A DNA stretch of 11,367 nt from an uncultured Treponema sp. (GCA_937915735.1 CALGGS010000174.1:1-11367); one strand, 5' to 3'. Counted from the stretch's first letter, positions 1 through 6,416 are shown. Numbers and translations: made by a program. Notes: generated by a model from the letters alone, not told the origin.

Positions 1-1266
1 GTAGTCGGTGGTGTCGCTTGCGTATTCGTTAATCTGTGCGAGTGCGCTAGATATGTTTGCAAACGGATTTGCTTCCGAGCCGTCGCCGGTGTCCTCTTCG
101 CCATCTTCAAGTGTGCGGGCTGTTACATAAAGGGTGGAAAGAATTTTTTCAAAATATGCCACCAGCGTAAGGTCACTTGCCCGCGAAGAATCAATATATT
201 CCAGTGGATTTGCGTGGTCTGTATCAGAGTTTTCATACCAGCCTTTGAAAATACAGCCTGATTTTTTCATCTCCGGCAGGGTGATAGCCTCGCTTTTTCT
301 TGAATATCTGTCTGTGAGGACAGTGTCTGGCTCACCGCCATTTGTCTCATAAGTGATTGTATAGATTTCGTTCAGGTCCAGGGTCAACTTCGCCGTGGTG
401 GTGATTCCCTCTTTTACGCGGACGATGTTTTCCACCGTATTGAGCCTTCCAATTTCCTCAAGTCCAAAGAACTCGAACAAAAGATAGTAGCTTCCGCTTT
501 CAAGTTTTTCTTCTTCGCTTGTGGCAGAACGACTAAATGTAACAGATTTTTTGCCGTCGTTTTCTTCAACAGGAATAAGTTCACCACCCGCTAAAAGTTC
601 TTCAAGGCCAGCTTTCTTTAGGGAAACAGAAACTTTGTCTGCTTCTCCTGTGAATTCCACTGTTATGCTCATGCCGCCGTAACTTGTCTCTGGCGTAAGG
701 GTAAAGGAAATGGGATTTACCTTGCCTTTTTCGATTTCTGTCCTTGTCTCGCCGTAAAAAGTCACTCCGTTGAGACTGGCGGAAAGGGTAAGGAGCCAGT
801 TTCCTGCTTCTATGGGAATGGATTTTCCTGAAAGTTCAGCAAGGCTTTCTGCTTGGGCAAGGCTGATTTCTTCCGGCTCTGTAACAGGCTCGTCTACAGT
901 AATTACCGAAGTCATGTGACCTGTGACTTCAAGGTTCGTAAGTTTTTCTGTGCTGTAGTCGTCTGTGCTTGGGGCAATGCTTCGTGATGAGGCCGTTTTT
1001 GCGCTTATGCTGATGTAGGTCTTTCCGTCTGCCGAACTGCCGCTTGTGTCCGTGCCGCTGATGCCGTTTGAGCAGGAGGCAAGGAGCAGGGCAAGGGCAG
1101 CAAGAAGTGCGGTCATTATCGGGCGTAACATGCCTCTGTCATTATCGGGCGTGACCCGATAATCTCGTGCAGGGGATTGCCGTGTCAAGCACGGCAATGA
1201 CAAGGCGGGCAGGTGGAGCAGCCCGAAAATCCGTTTTGCTATATTTGTATTCTTCAATTTTCTCAT
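1..1266 (-). CDS. Lipoprotein with InlB-type repeat and start of a beta-helix domain (partial at left edge)
   Basis: The frame is open from the ATG at 1264-1266 to the window edge, 422 codons, so the C-terminus is missing. I chose 1266 because AAGGAG (1275-1280) overlaps the upstream gene's TAA, implying translational coupling; an internal ATG at 1131 has only AGAGG touching it. A hydrophobic signal segment ends in a lipobox, LLLASC, with the Cys about 65 residues from the first Met. The part between is largely encoded by a REP doublet. After a Ser/Thr-rich region comes one InlB/flg_new-type repeat (YTITYETNGG through FKGWYENS to LTLVAYFEK). Next is LYVTA...DGSEANPFANISSALAQIN, which resembles the opening of DUF1565/right-handed beta-helix proteins. 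Probably a surface lipoprotein; ligand unknown. Confidence 0.8.
   Translation of the reverse strand, partial: MRKLKNTNIAKRIFGLLHLPALSLPCLTRQSPARDYRVTPDNDRGMLRPIMTALLAALALLLASCSNGISGTDTSGSSADGKTYISISAKTASSRSIAPSTDDYSTEKLTNLEVTGHMTSVITVDEPVTEPEEISLAQAESLAELSGKSIPIEAGNWLLTLSASLNGVTFYGETRTEIEKGKVNPISFTLTPETSYGGMSITVEFTGEADKVSVSLKKAGLEELLAGGELIPVEENDGKKSVTFSRSATSEEEKLESGSYYLLFEFFGLEEIGRLNTVENIVRVKEGITTTAKLTLDLNEIYTITYETNGGEPDTVLTDRYSRKSEAITLPEMKKSGCIFKGWYENSDTDHANPLEYIDSSRASDLTLVAYFEKILSTLYVTARTLEDGEEDTGDGSEANPFANISSALAQINEYASDTTDY
1138..1201. repeat. REP doublet (REPIN-like) inside the lipoprotein N-terminus
   Basis: Two 27-nt hairpin units face each other across a 10-nt spacer (1165-1174). Unit one has arms 1141-1149 and 1155-1163 with loop CGTGA. 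Unit two has arms 1176-1184 and 1190-1198 with loop TCAAG. Both have perfect 9-bp stems, 5-nt loops and a GTC/GAC tail on the outer side only. Read in the same orientation they share GTCATT at one end and AATC at the other, while the stem interiors differ by compensated base pairs. A further half copy, the 15-mer gtcattatcgggcgt, recurs at 1112-1126. The insertion keeps the lipoprotein frame open. Confidence 0.8.
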
Positions 1267-1278
1267 GTTCTCTTCTCC

Positions 1279-2310
1279 TTACTCTACCGTGATGTGTGCT
1301 TCGTACGAGTAGTATTCGTACTGGGCCGGGGTGTCTCCCGTAGCTTCCACGACGACTTTTTTCACAATCAGCGAGATGTCGTAAGTGCCCGCTGTCGCTC
1401 CCCGTGTGTTGAATGTGAAAATGTTTTCGCTTGTGTAGGTTTCCTCTCCGTCCAGCTTCCAGGTGTAGCTTTCATAGCCTTCTTCAGCGGTAAAGGTGTA
1501 GATGATGATTCCCTTGTCAATGTCTGTTTCGTCTTCATCTACCGTTACGGAAATATCGCTGGATTCTTCCACGGTGATTGTGGCAGAAATTTCTGTGACT
1601 GGAACTTCCTTCCATTTTGCGTAAAGGGTAAGTTCTGCCGTTACGGGAGAGTCAAAATCGTAGGGAGTTTCAGAAAGGGTCTCGCCTCCGTCCGCAGATG
1701 TGTACCAGCCTTCAAAAACATAGGATGCGGTCTCGCTGGAAGCCCGTGTAGGTTCTTCCGGCTCTGCAAGCGATTTTCCTTCTTCGCAGGAGAGAGGGGC
1801 GGTGTAGCCTTCTTCCCACTGGCCGCCGTTCAGCTCAAAGGTAATCGTGTATTCTGTTGGCTCTGGCTCGGTCGATTCAATTTTCTTCATCACTAGGGAA
1901 AGGCTGTTCTCGCCTTCATGGATTGTGATTTCTTCGGATCTTCCCGTGTAGAGAATGACTTTTTCACCGTCGGTCCCACGGTAAGCCGAGCCTTCTGCAT
2001 AAAGACTTATTCCCACAGGAAGGTCATCAAAAACTGCCGTTGCACCTTCCGTCACTGGAAGGGTTTTCTTTGCCGCATAATCGCCCTTTAGTTCGATTTC
2101 AAAACAGAGGCCTTCCATTTCTTCCGCTGTTAGTGTGCGGGCTGCGGCCCGTGACTGGGATTCTTGGGCAATCTTATCTGCCGTTTCTCCGTCAATGCGG
2201 AATGTAATCCTGCCAGTCCCGCTGTTTTCAAAAAGCGAGCAGCCTGTAATAAAAAGCAATGCAGAAGAAAGCGTAAACAGCAAGGCTTTCATTTTCCGTG
2301 TAAACTTCAT
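1279..2310 (-). CDS. InlB B-repeat lipoprotein
   Basis: 343 residues. GAGGAG (2319-2324) lies 8 nt before the ATG. The N-terminus is a lipoprotein signal, MKFTRKMKALLFTLSSALLF, followed by the lipobox ITGC (Cys about 24). The middle carries one InlB/Listeria-Bacteroides repeat (flg_new, PF09479 type): YTITFELNGG, then FEGWYTSADGG, then LTLYAKW. A C-terminal beta-rich region follows (SYTWKLDGEETYTSENIFTF), which looks like an Ig-like or PKD-like fold. These repeats are typical of exported surface proteins. The gene ends 12 nt before the next lipoprotein gene, whose ribosome site overlaps its stop codon, so the two are an operon of paralogue-like lipoproteins. Precise function unknown. Confidence 0.88.
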   Translation of the reverse strand: MKFTRKMKALLFTLSSALLFITGCSLFENSGTGRITFRIDGETADKIAQESQSRAAARTLTAEEMEGLCFEIELKGDYAAKKTLPVTEGATAVFDDLPVGISLYAEGSAYRGTDGEKVILYTGRSEEITIHEGENSLSLVMKKIESTEPEPTEYTITFELNGGQWEEGYTAPLSCEEGKSLAEPEEPTRASSETASYVFEGWYTSADGGETLSETPYDFDSPVTAELTLYAKWKEVPVTEISATITVEESSDISVTVDEDETDIDKGIIIYTFTAEEGYESYTWKLDGEETYTSENIFTFNTRGATAGTYDISLIVKKVVVEATGDTPAQYEYYSYEAHITVE

Positions 2311-2388
2311 CTGATTTTCTCCTCATATATGTAATTTTTTTATGAACCAGTTTTGGCTTAAAAACGAAAAAAGACATCGCCATGCAAA

Positions 2389-2417
2389 AGTATATGGTAA
2401 TGCCTTATATTTACGAA
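2389..2417 (-). promoter_or_regulatory. Possible promoter of the lipoprotein operon
   Basis: Reading minus: TTCGTA (2417-2412), 17-nt spacer, TATACT (2394-2389), about 78 nt before the ATG at 2310. The -10 is good and the -35 poor (3 of 6), so this is tentative. Confidence 0.3.
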
Positions 2418-2458
2418 AATTATGTGAATATGCTGATTTTTGATTTAAAATGCGAGTA

Positions 2459-2500
2459 GCCCGAATCTGCCTGTCGGCAGACAGGAAAAGTGTTTCGGGC
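2459..2500. repeat. Nested palindromic element, copy 1 (outer arms plus 20-nt core)
   Basis: The core TCTGCCTGTCGGCAGACAGG (2466-2485) is identical to 9781-9800 (21 identical bases counting the preceding A). It can fold two exclusive ways: CCTGTC/GACAGG around GGCA, or CTGCC/GGCAG around TGTC. It lies between outer 7-bp arms GCCCGAA (2459-2465) and TTCGGGC (2494-2500), i.e. inside the loop of a larger hairpin. Confidence 0.75.
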
Positions 2501-2513
2501 GGATTTATAGCTA

Positions 2514-2577
2514 GTGCTGTGTGCTGTGTGCTGTGTGCTGTGTGCTGTGTGCTGTGTGCTGTGTGCTGTGAATTTTG
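2514..2577. repeat. Heptanucleotide tandem repeat (GTGCTGT)9
   Basis: Nine perfect copies of GTGCTGT followed by a further G. A 7-bp unit is not a multiple of three, so copy-number change would shift any reading frame across it; the codons repeat every 21 nt. It lies about 200 bp upstream of the lipoprotein start and beyond the 3' end of vapC. I see no credible gene crossing it, so any effect would be on spacing or RNA structure. Confidence 0.95.
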
Positions 2578-2703
2578 CGGCAATGCTAACTTATTGTCAA
2601 TAGGATATGAGAAAAATCTTATTTTTTTGCATAGATTCGCAAGCATAGCAAGTATTATAACACAAAAATTTCGTTTTTTGGGAAAAATCAAGGGGGAATT
2701 TTG

Positions 2704-2733
2704 AAAAAAAATTAAGGGAAAGTGGAACACCTT
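2704..2733 (-). terminator. Possible rho-independent terminator after vapC
   Basis: On the minus strand a short stem (AAGG 2733-2730 with CCTT 2717-2714; alternatively GTG/CAC within) is followed almost directly by eight T (2711-2704). The stem is weak, so the call is tentative. Confidence 0.3.
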
Positions 2734-2770
2734 GAAGCTATCCGTTTAGAATTCTCATTTTTAATGGGCC

Positions 2771-3151
2771 TTATTCCACCTTAAACAAATCCATCTTCAA
2801 ATCTGGAAGGCACTTATAGTGTTTTCCGTTTGCAGTACAAAGAGTTTCATCATTTTCAATGGCAGTGGCGGCAATAAGGGCATCCGCTAGTTCCATGGAA
2901 TCACTAAGGGAATAACTTTCAACATATTCCATTGCACGATGTGTGATTTTTTCGTTCATGGGGATTATTATCGTTTCTGATTTTTCCAAAAATTTCTTTA
3001 TACCCAAAAGTTCCTGCTTATTTAATGCACCTTGAAGCAATTCCATATAAGAAACAGCAGAAATCGAAAACGGTATGTTCCCGCGTACTATCTTTTTTGC
3101 ATTTTCATTTCCTCTGAAAAACCAGATAAGAACATCACTATCGAATATCAA
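2771..3151 (-). CDS. vapC: PIN-domain toxin (VapC-like ribonuclease)
   Basis: 126 residues, normal for VapC. Family members are Mg-dependent endoribonucleases, often cutting tRNA or rRNA. The N-terminus MIFDSDVLIWFF carries the first acidic residues (D4, D6). SAVSYMELLQGA supplies the central Glu, and LADALIAATAIENDETLCTANGKHY carries the C-terminal acidic cluster. The catalytic set therefore looks complete. The start is TTG (3149-3151), preceded by an AAAGGGG-type ribosome site within the antitoxin gene and overlapping that gene's end by 14 nt. The overlap implies coupled translation with antitoxin made first. The RNA target cannot be read from sequence. Confidence 0.88.
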   Translation of the reverse strand: MIFDSDVLIWFFRGNENAKKIVRGNIPFSISAVSYMELLQGALNKQELLGIKKFLEKSETIIIPMNEKITHRAMEYVESYSLSDSMELADALIAATAIENDETLCTANGKHYKCLPDLKMDLFKVE

Positions 3152-3422
3152 ACTGACGCCCCTTTCTCATATTGCGGACATAATCATCAACAGAAATTGA
3201 ATTGTCATGATTTTTCCAAAGGCCAAAAGCTTCGTTAACGGCAGAATCATAAGAACTTTGAACATCTTTTAACGCCTGAAGTTTGTCTTCTCTTGATGAA
3301 GAGTTTTCTTTTTTCTGGGCAAAATCATCTAGGAATGTGATTATAACTTTCTGAGGCTTTTTGGAAACTCTTTCTTCGACTAAACAAACGTTGCCGTCAT
3401 AATAACCGTTTACTGCAAGCAT
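3138..3422 (-). CDS. Antitoxin paired with the PIN toxin (VapB-like)
   Basis: 94 residues, ATG with GGAGGT (3429-3434) 6 nt upstream. The N-terminus MLAVNGYYDGNVCLVEERV then KKPQKVIITFLDD resembles small antitoxins found before PIN toxins, with an N-terminal beta-rich DNA-binding part. The Ser/Glu/Lys-rich C-terminus (FAQKKENSSSREDK onward) would be the toxin-neutralising segment. It is first in a two-gene operon and overlaps the toxin gene by 14 nt. Such antitoxins normally repress their own promoter; a palindrome over the -10 (3446-3458) is a candidate site. The exact antitoxin family is not certain. Confidence 0.8.
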   Translation of the reverse strand: MLAVNGYYDGNVCLVEERVSKKPQKVIITFLDDFAQKKENSSSREDKLQALKDVQSSYDSAVNEAFGLWKNHDNSISVDDYVRNMRKGRQFDIR

Positions 3423-3453
3423 AGTTCTACCTCCGTTTTATGAAGATAATTAT

Positions 3454-3483
3454 ATTATAGCACTAAATCAGATTTTTTGTGAA
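3454..3483 (-). promoter_or_regulatory. vapBC promoter with overlapping palindrome
   Basis: Reading minus: TTCACA (3483-3478), 18-nt spacer, then TGC plus a perfect TATAAT (3459-3454), an extended -10. The start codon is about 32 nt downstream. An AT-only inverted repeat ATAAT-TAT-ATTAT (3446-3458) overlaps the -10 and could be the antitoxin operator. Confidence 0.6.
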
Positions 3484-3600
3484 TTATTTGAAAGATTTGT
3501 AAAGTTCAGAAGGGAGTTTAAAGGGCAGGTGTGAGAGAAAATAAAAAGGCCTAATTAAGCGACGAAAATATTTGTGTTTGTAGAAAATGGTTTAGGAAGA
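3484..3600. other. Intergenic, nothing recognised
   Basis: AT-rich sequence upstream of the vapBC promoter. I see no gene, hairpin or other clear signal before the hairpin cluster begins. Confidence 0.5.
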
Positions 3601-3603
3601 AAA

Positions 3604-3862
3604 GCGTTAGGGATACGCCACTTCGTGTCGTTTCCGTAATTGGAAATTATTGTACATACGCACTTGCGTGCGTTAGGGATAGTAGCGGCGGCGCTAGCCG
3701 TTGCGGAACGTAGGGAGCGTTAAAAAATGCGAAAGCATTTTTAGCGACTCTCCGAAGCAACTGCGTTGCGTAGGCGTAGTGAAGCAATGGAGCGCGAGAG
3801 CGCGTAACCGCGGATAGCCCGACCCGAAAGGATGGGATTGCCCGGTCAAGCCGGGCAATGAC
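3604..3862. repeat. Cluster of small hairpins, mosaic dispersed repeat
   Basis: A GC-rich block in an AT-rich setting with at least five clean hairpins in series. They are ACGCAC/GTGCGT around TTGC (3658-3673); AAAAATGC/GCATTTTT around GAAA (3723-3742); GCAAC/GTTGC around TGC (3757-3769); GCGC/GCGC around GAGA (3792-3803); and the REP hairpin at 3836-3862. A 12-bp direct repeat, gcgttagggata, occurs at 3604-3615 and 3670-3681. Two loops are GNRA tetraloops. Two overlapping minus-strand frames cross it but translate the repeats and have no ribosome site. It lies directly 3' of the XRE regulator gene and could be part of its 3' UTR. Confidence 0.7.
3836..3862. repeat. REP-like hairpin, single copy
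   Basis: Perfect 9-bp arms ATTGCCCGG (3837-3845) and CCGGGCAAT (3851-3859) with loop TCAAG, plus the same one-sided GAC tail seen at 1199-1201. It differs from the 1175-1201 unit only at stem positions, and the changes are paired. Confidence 0.8.
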
Positions 3863-3890
3863 AGCCTGTAGGGAAACGCCCGAAAAATCA

Positions 3891-4307
3891 TTAGTAAAAA
3901 GAGAATGGATCCCCATCAGGATTTTTCCCTTCCTGAAGAATCCGCTTTATTTCATGGACTTCACTATCCAGGCTCGCAAATTTATGCCTGACATCATTCA
4001 TCAACATGGAAATTATGATATTGCACAGATTTTTTATTTCCTGAAAGCCGTCGCTTGACCCGCCGAATAAATCTCCCGGTGAAACTTCCAGCACTTCCGA
4101 AATCCGCCCGATAAGGGAAGCCGAAGCGAATTGTGTGCCAGTCTCGATAATCGAAAGATGCTTCTGGGAAATCTCCAGTTTTTCTGAAAGCTGCTCCTGC
4201 GTCAGATTCCGCGCCTTGCGATATTTACGAACATTCCGCCCGAACAATTGAGGAATCGATTCTTTTTTTCCCGCCACCGTATCCTGCGATTTTTCATTTT
4301 TTTCCAT
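3891..4307 (-). CDS. XRE-family HTH transcriptional regulator
   Basis: 138 residues. A cro/cI-type helix-turn-helix (HTH_3, PF01381) spans roughly residues 22-80: LFGRNVRKYRKARNLTQEQL, then SEKLEISQKHLSIIETG, then LIGRISEVLEVSPGDLFGG. The C-terminal 50 residues (about 88-138) are helical, possibly for oligomerisation, and not recognised. The ATG at 4307 has no clear Shine-Dalgarno sequence and lies inside a palindrome (4305-4320), suggesting autoregulation. It is divergent from the two-gene exported-protein operon starting at 4461, so those genes are the likeliest targets besides itself. Its 3' end abuts the hairpin cluster. Confidence 0.88.
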   Translation of the reverse strand: MEKNEKSQDTVAGKKESIPQLFGRNVRKYRKARNLTQEQLSEKLEISQKHLSIIETGTQFASASLIGRISEVLEVSPGDLFGGSSDGFQEIKNLCNIIISMLMNDVRHKFASLDSEVHEIKRILQEGKNPDGDPFSFY

Positions 4308-4320
4308 ACTACAAAGTATG
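4305..4320. promoter_or_regulatory. Palindrome over the regulator's start codon, candidate operator
   Basis: CATACT-ACAA-AGTATG, a perfect 6-bp inverted repeat. The ATG of the XRE gene (4307-4305) is its left end. Bound protein or RNA folding here would block expression of the regulator. Confidence 0.4.
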
Positions 4321-4333
4321 AATGAGACCCCAA

Positions 4334-4339
4334 ATTATA
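4334..4339 (-). promoter_or_regulatory. Candidate -10 of the XRE gene
   Basis: A perfect TATAAT on the minus strand, 26 nt before the start codon. No matching -35 is visible at 16-18 nt. A 5-bp inverted repeat AGGTA-N7-TACCT (4352-4368) lies just upstream, where an activator or repressor could bind. Confidence 0.35.
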
Positions 4340-4386
4340 AAACTTTTGACAAGGTAATAAATATACCTAATTAGTTATATAAAAGA

Positions 4387-4415
4387 TTGAATTTCACGAA
4401 ATCTGCATTTATAAT
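4387..4415 (+). promoter_or_regulatory. Promoter of the exported-protein operon
   Basis: TTGAAT (4387-4392), exactly 17 nt, then a perfect TATAAT (4410-4415). Transcription would start near 4422, giving a leader of about 40 nt to the ATG at 4461. Confidence 0.7.
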
Positions 4416-4460
4416 ATTACTTTAAGAAAAGAGAAATTTACTTTTCAAAAGGAGTATGAC

Positions 4461-5171
4461 ATGAAAGTTGAAATCACAAGAACTGGTACATTGAAGAGAA
4501 TTGGATTCCTGGTGGCAATTTTATTTTTTGCCGGCCAAAGCTTGTTTGCGAAAGACGGTGTATCAGCATCCATTGGAGTCGGTGCAGTCGGCTACGAGCG
4601 AGTCTTTTCAAATTCAACTACGAATACCACATATACTCATACGACCTTCAATCCTGATTTTGCTTTACGGCTTAATGTTCCAATCGTCGATTTTAAAGAA
4701 AATTGCTTTTTAGGGCTTGATTTTGGTTATGATATTTCCTGGGAAAAACAAAATTCAAGCAGCAGCTCAAAATTTTCGGATGCGACCATTTTCACCCACA
4801 AATTTTCCCTTCTCCCAGAGCTTACATTTTTAAAAGGAGATTTACGCTTTTTTGTCGGAACGGGAATTTCTTTCGGAATCAATTCGTATGAATCCAAAAA
4901 TGAAACGACTTCATCAATTATCAATCAAAAATACACTTTCTATCAAATCATATGGTCTTCTGAATTAGGATTAAGATACTACCTGACCGAAAAACTTTCC
5001 TTTATAGCCAGCTCAGATATTTTAGTTCCTTTCAGCGAATTCAGAAGAGGTGGCAGCCAAACCACCACGAGCGGAAGCACCGTAACAAAATCCGCCTACT
5101 CCGATTACACCTATTACGGACGAAGTTCAGTCTATTTCTGCCCGAAGGTGAGCGTGAGTTACAGTTTTTAA
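4461..5171 (+). CDS. Outer-membrane beta-barrel-like protein
   Basis: 236 residues; AAAGGAG (4448-4454) 6 nt before the ATG. A signal peptide (hydrophobic about residues 13-29, GFLVAILFFAGQSLFA, cut after FAKDG or nearby) leads into alternating aromatic/polar stretches typical of transmembrane beta strands: FALRLNVPIV, CFLGLDFGYDISW, LRFFVGTGISFGI, WSSELGLRYYL. Between them lie Ser/Thr/Asn-rich loops such as NSSSSS and GGSQTTTSGSTVTK. The protein ends VSVSYSF, an outer-membrane-like terminal strand with a final Phe. No specific family recognised. It is first of two genes; the next starts 11 nt after its stop. Likely controlled by the divergent XRE protein (inference). Confidence 0.8.
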   Translation: MKVEITRTGTLKRIGFLVAILFFAGQSLFAKDGVSASIGVGAVGYERVFSNSTTNTTYTHTTFNPDFALRLNVPIVDFKENCFLGLDFGYDISWEKQNSSSSSKFSDATIFTHKFSLLPELTFLKGDLRFFVGTGISFGINSYESKNETTSSIINQKYTFYQIIWSSELGLRYYLTEKLSFIASSDILVPFSEFRRGGSQTTTSGSTVTKSAYSDYTYYGRSSVYFCPKVSVSYSF

Positions 5172-5182
5172 GGGGAAACAAA

Positions 5183-6334
5183 ATGAAACGAATCTTCGCG
5201 ATAATCGCAGCAATCTTTCTCACTAATTGCGCCTTCGCCGACTTGAAGTATATTGAGATTGAATCAAAACAAAATCTTCCAATGATTCGAATCAAAACGA
5301 TTGAGGATTTTGAAGCTATAATAAATGCCTATGATATTTCTCTGGTTTTTCTTCAATATGATTCTGATTTACGGCCAGGTTTTAATTCCGTATCAAAAAA
5401 TTCAGAAGCATTCATCATCGCTGGAAATACTTATTTTGTCTTTTCCATGGAAGGTTACAAAACGCTTTCAGATTATAAAAGCGGAAAAACCGCAAACTTC
5501 AAAACATCTTCTGACTATGAGAAGGCAAAGTCTTTGGGAATAGGGAATGCGGAATTCTTCTATTATTATGACCGGAATTCATTTCAAAATATCAACGACG
5601 CGAACAATGCATATAAGAATGGATTCGTATTTTATACTGCGTTTAGAAGTCAATATGCATCGGGACAAATTTTTTCGTCATCAAATAAACTTGTATTCAA
5701 CGAGGATAATCCGCGCAATAAAGAATCGGATGCATATTATGAAGCTAAAAAGCTCGGTTATGTAAATTATACTGACTACAAAGAATACAAAGATTACACA
5801 GCAAATGGCTTCATAACAAAAGAAGAATACCTTAGTGCAAAAGCAAAGGGGTTTTACAATGCAGATGAAGTCAAAACAGCAGAAGAAGCTGGTTTTCTTA
5901 ATAAAGAAGAATTTTCAAATGCGCAAAAACTTGGCTTAAAAACCAACTCTGATTTTACGGATTATAATGAGATTACCGTATCAATCGACAAAATCTCAAA
6001 AGATGCAAAAATCGAAAAGAAAAATGCTATAGTTGTCTATTTCATGAATAAACTCCCAAAAGGCGAAATGTCCCTCTCCGTTCTTTCAAACACCTTAAAA
6101 GATGATTTTTCAAAAAATTCCATGGAATTACGAAAAGCCCTGAATTTTTATGCAAATGATGCGAAAAATCAAGGTGAATATGACAAAAAACAAAGAGACC
6201 GATATTCCCGAAATCAAACGATAGATATTGCAAATCTTTTTTATACAGAAAATCTCAAAAAATTCTTCAAAGAAGTAAACATCTCGCAAATAGGCTCATA
6301 CAACGAGAACACAGAGATTTTTAGACGAAAATAG
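5183..6334 (+). CDS. Exported protein with 14-residue repeats
   Basis: 383 residues. Its ribosome site AAGGGG overlaps the upstream TAA, so translation is coupled. The signal peptide MKRIFAIIAAIFLTNCAFAD could be cut after AFA, or Cys16 could be lipidated under the relaxed spirochaete lipobox (LTNC); I cannot decide. The centre holds repeats of about 14 residues, pattern [YF]xxAkxxGfxNxxe: residues 112-125, 185-198, 202-215, 216-229 (YLSAKAKGFYNADE), 230-243 (VKTAEEAGFLNKEE) and 244-257. After residue 260 the sequence changes to a charged helical domain (KIEKKNAIVVYFMNKLPKGE onward). The repeats probably stack as helical hairpins and bind something outside the cytoplasm. Function unknown; cotranscription with a barrel-like protein suggests they act together. 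Confidence 0.8.
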   Translation: MKRIFAIIAAIFLTNCAFADLKYIEIESKQNLPMIRIKTIEDFEAIINAYDISLVFLQYDSDLRPGFNSVSKNSEAFIIAGNTYFVFSMEGYKTLSDYKSGKTANFKTSSDYEKAKSLGIGNAEFFYYYDRNSFQNINDANNAYKNGFVFYTAFRSQYASGQIFSSSNKLVFNEDNPRNKESDAYYEAKKLGYVNYTDYKEYKDYTANGFITKEEYLSAKAKGFYNADEVKTAEEAGFLNKEEFSNAQKLGLKTNSDFTDYNEITVSIDKISKDAKIEKKNAIVVYFMNKLPKGEMSLSVLSNTLKDDFSKNSMELRKALNFYANDAKNQGEYDKKQRDRYSRNQTIDIANLFYTENLKKFFKEVNISQIGSYNENTEIFRRK

Positions 6335-6416
6335 CTTTTCATGAAAATTGGAAAAGAGGGCAGTTCAGATTGCGAGGAAAGAGTAGAATTTTTCCAAAAT
6401 TCTTATAAAATTTCTA

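Larger units (their letters stand above)
2311..2770. other. Intergenic region between lipoprotein operon and vapBC
   Basis: No convincing gene. Open frames on both strands here are short and depend on the heptanucleotide tract. It holds a candidate promoter (2389-2417), a nested palindrome (2459-2500), a 7-bp tandem repeat (2514-2577) and a possible terminator for vapBC (2704-2733). Confidence 0.7.

Noticed and set aside
1213..1896. Long plus-strand open frame opposite the lipoprotein genes
   Set aside because: It is the antisense of two well-supported lipoprotein genes, has no ribosome site and is Cys/Phe-rich without domain character.
2323..2730. Open frames on both strands through the heptanucleotide repeat
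   Set aside because: They mostly translate the tandem repeat and the palindrome (QHTAHST and LSADR runs); no ribosome site and no family resemblance.
3604..3862. Retron RNA, group II intron or CRISPR array
   Set aside because: No reverse transcriptase, no intron domain V that I can identify, and no equal-length repeats with unique spacers.
3647..3916. Two overlapping minus-strand frames in the hairpin cluster
   Set aside because: They translate dispersed repeats (ARLDRAI-type peptides) and overlap the 3' end of the XRE gene.
4346..4373. A second promoter with perfect TTGACA at 4346-4351
   Set aside because: No acceptable -10 lies at 16-18 nt; the pair at 4387 and 4410 is far better.
6335..6402. 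Terminators after the exported-protein operon (CTTTTC/GAAAAG at 6335-6356 and GAATTTT/AAAATTC at 6386-6402)
   Set aside because: Neither is followed by a T tract and both stems are AT-rich.
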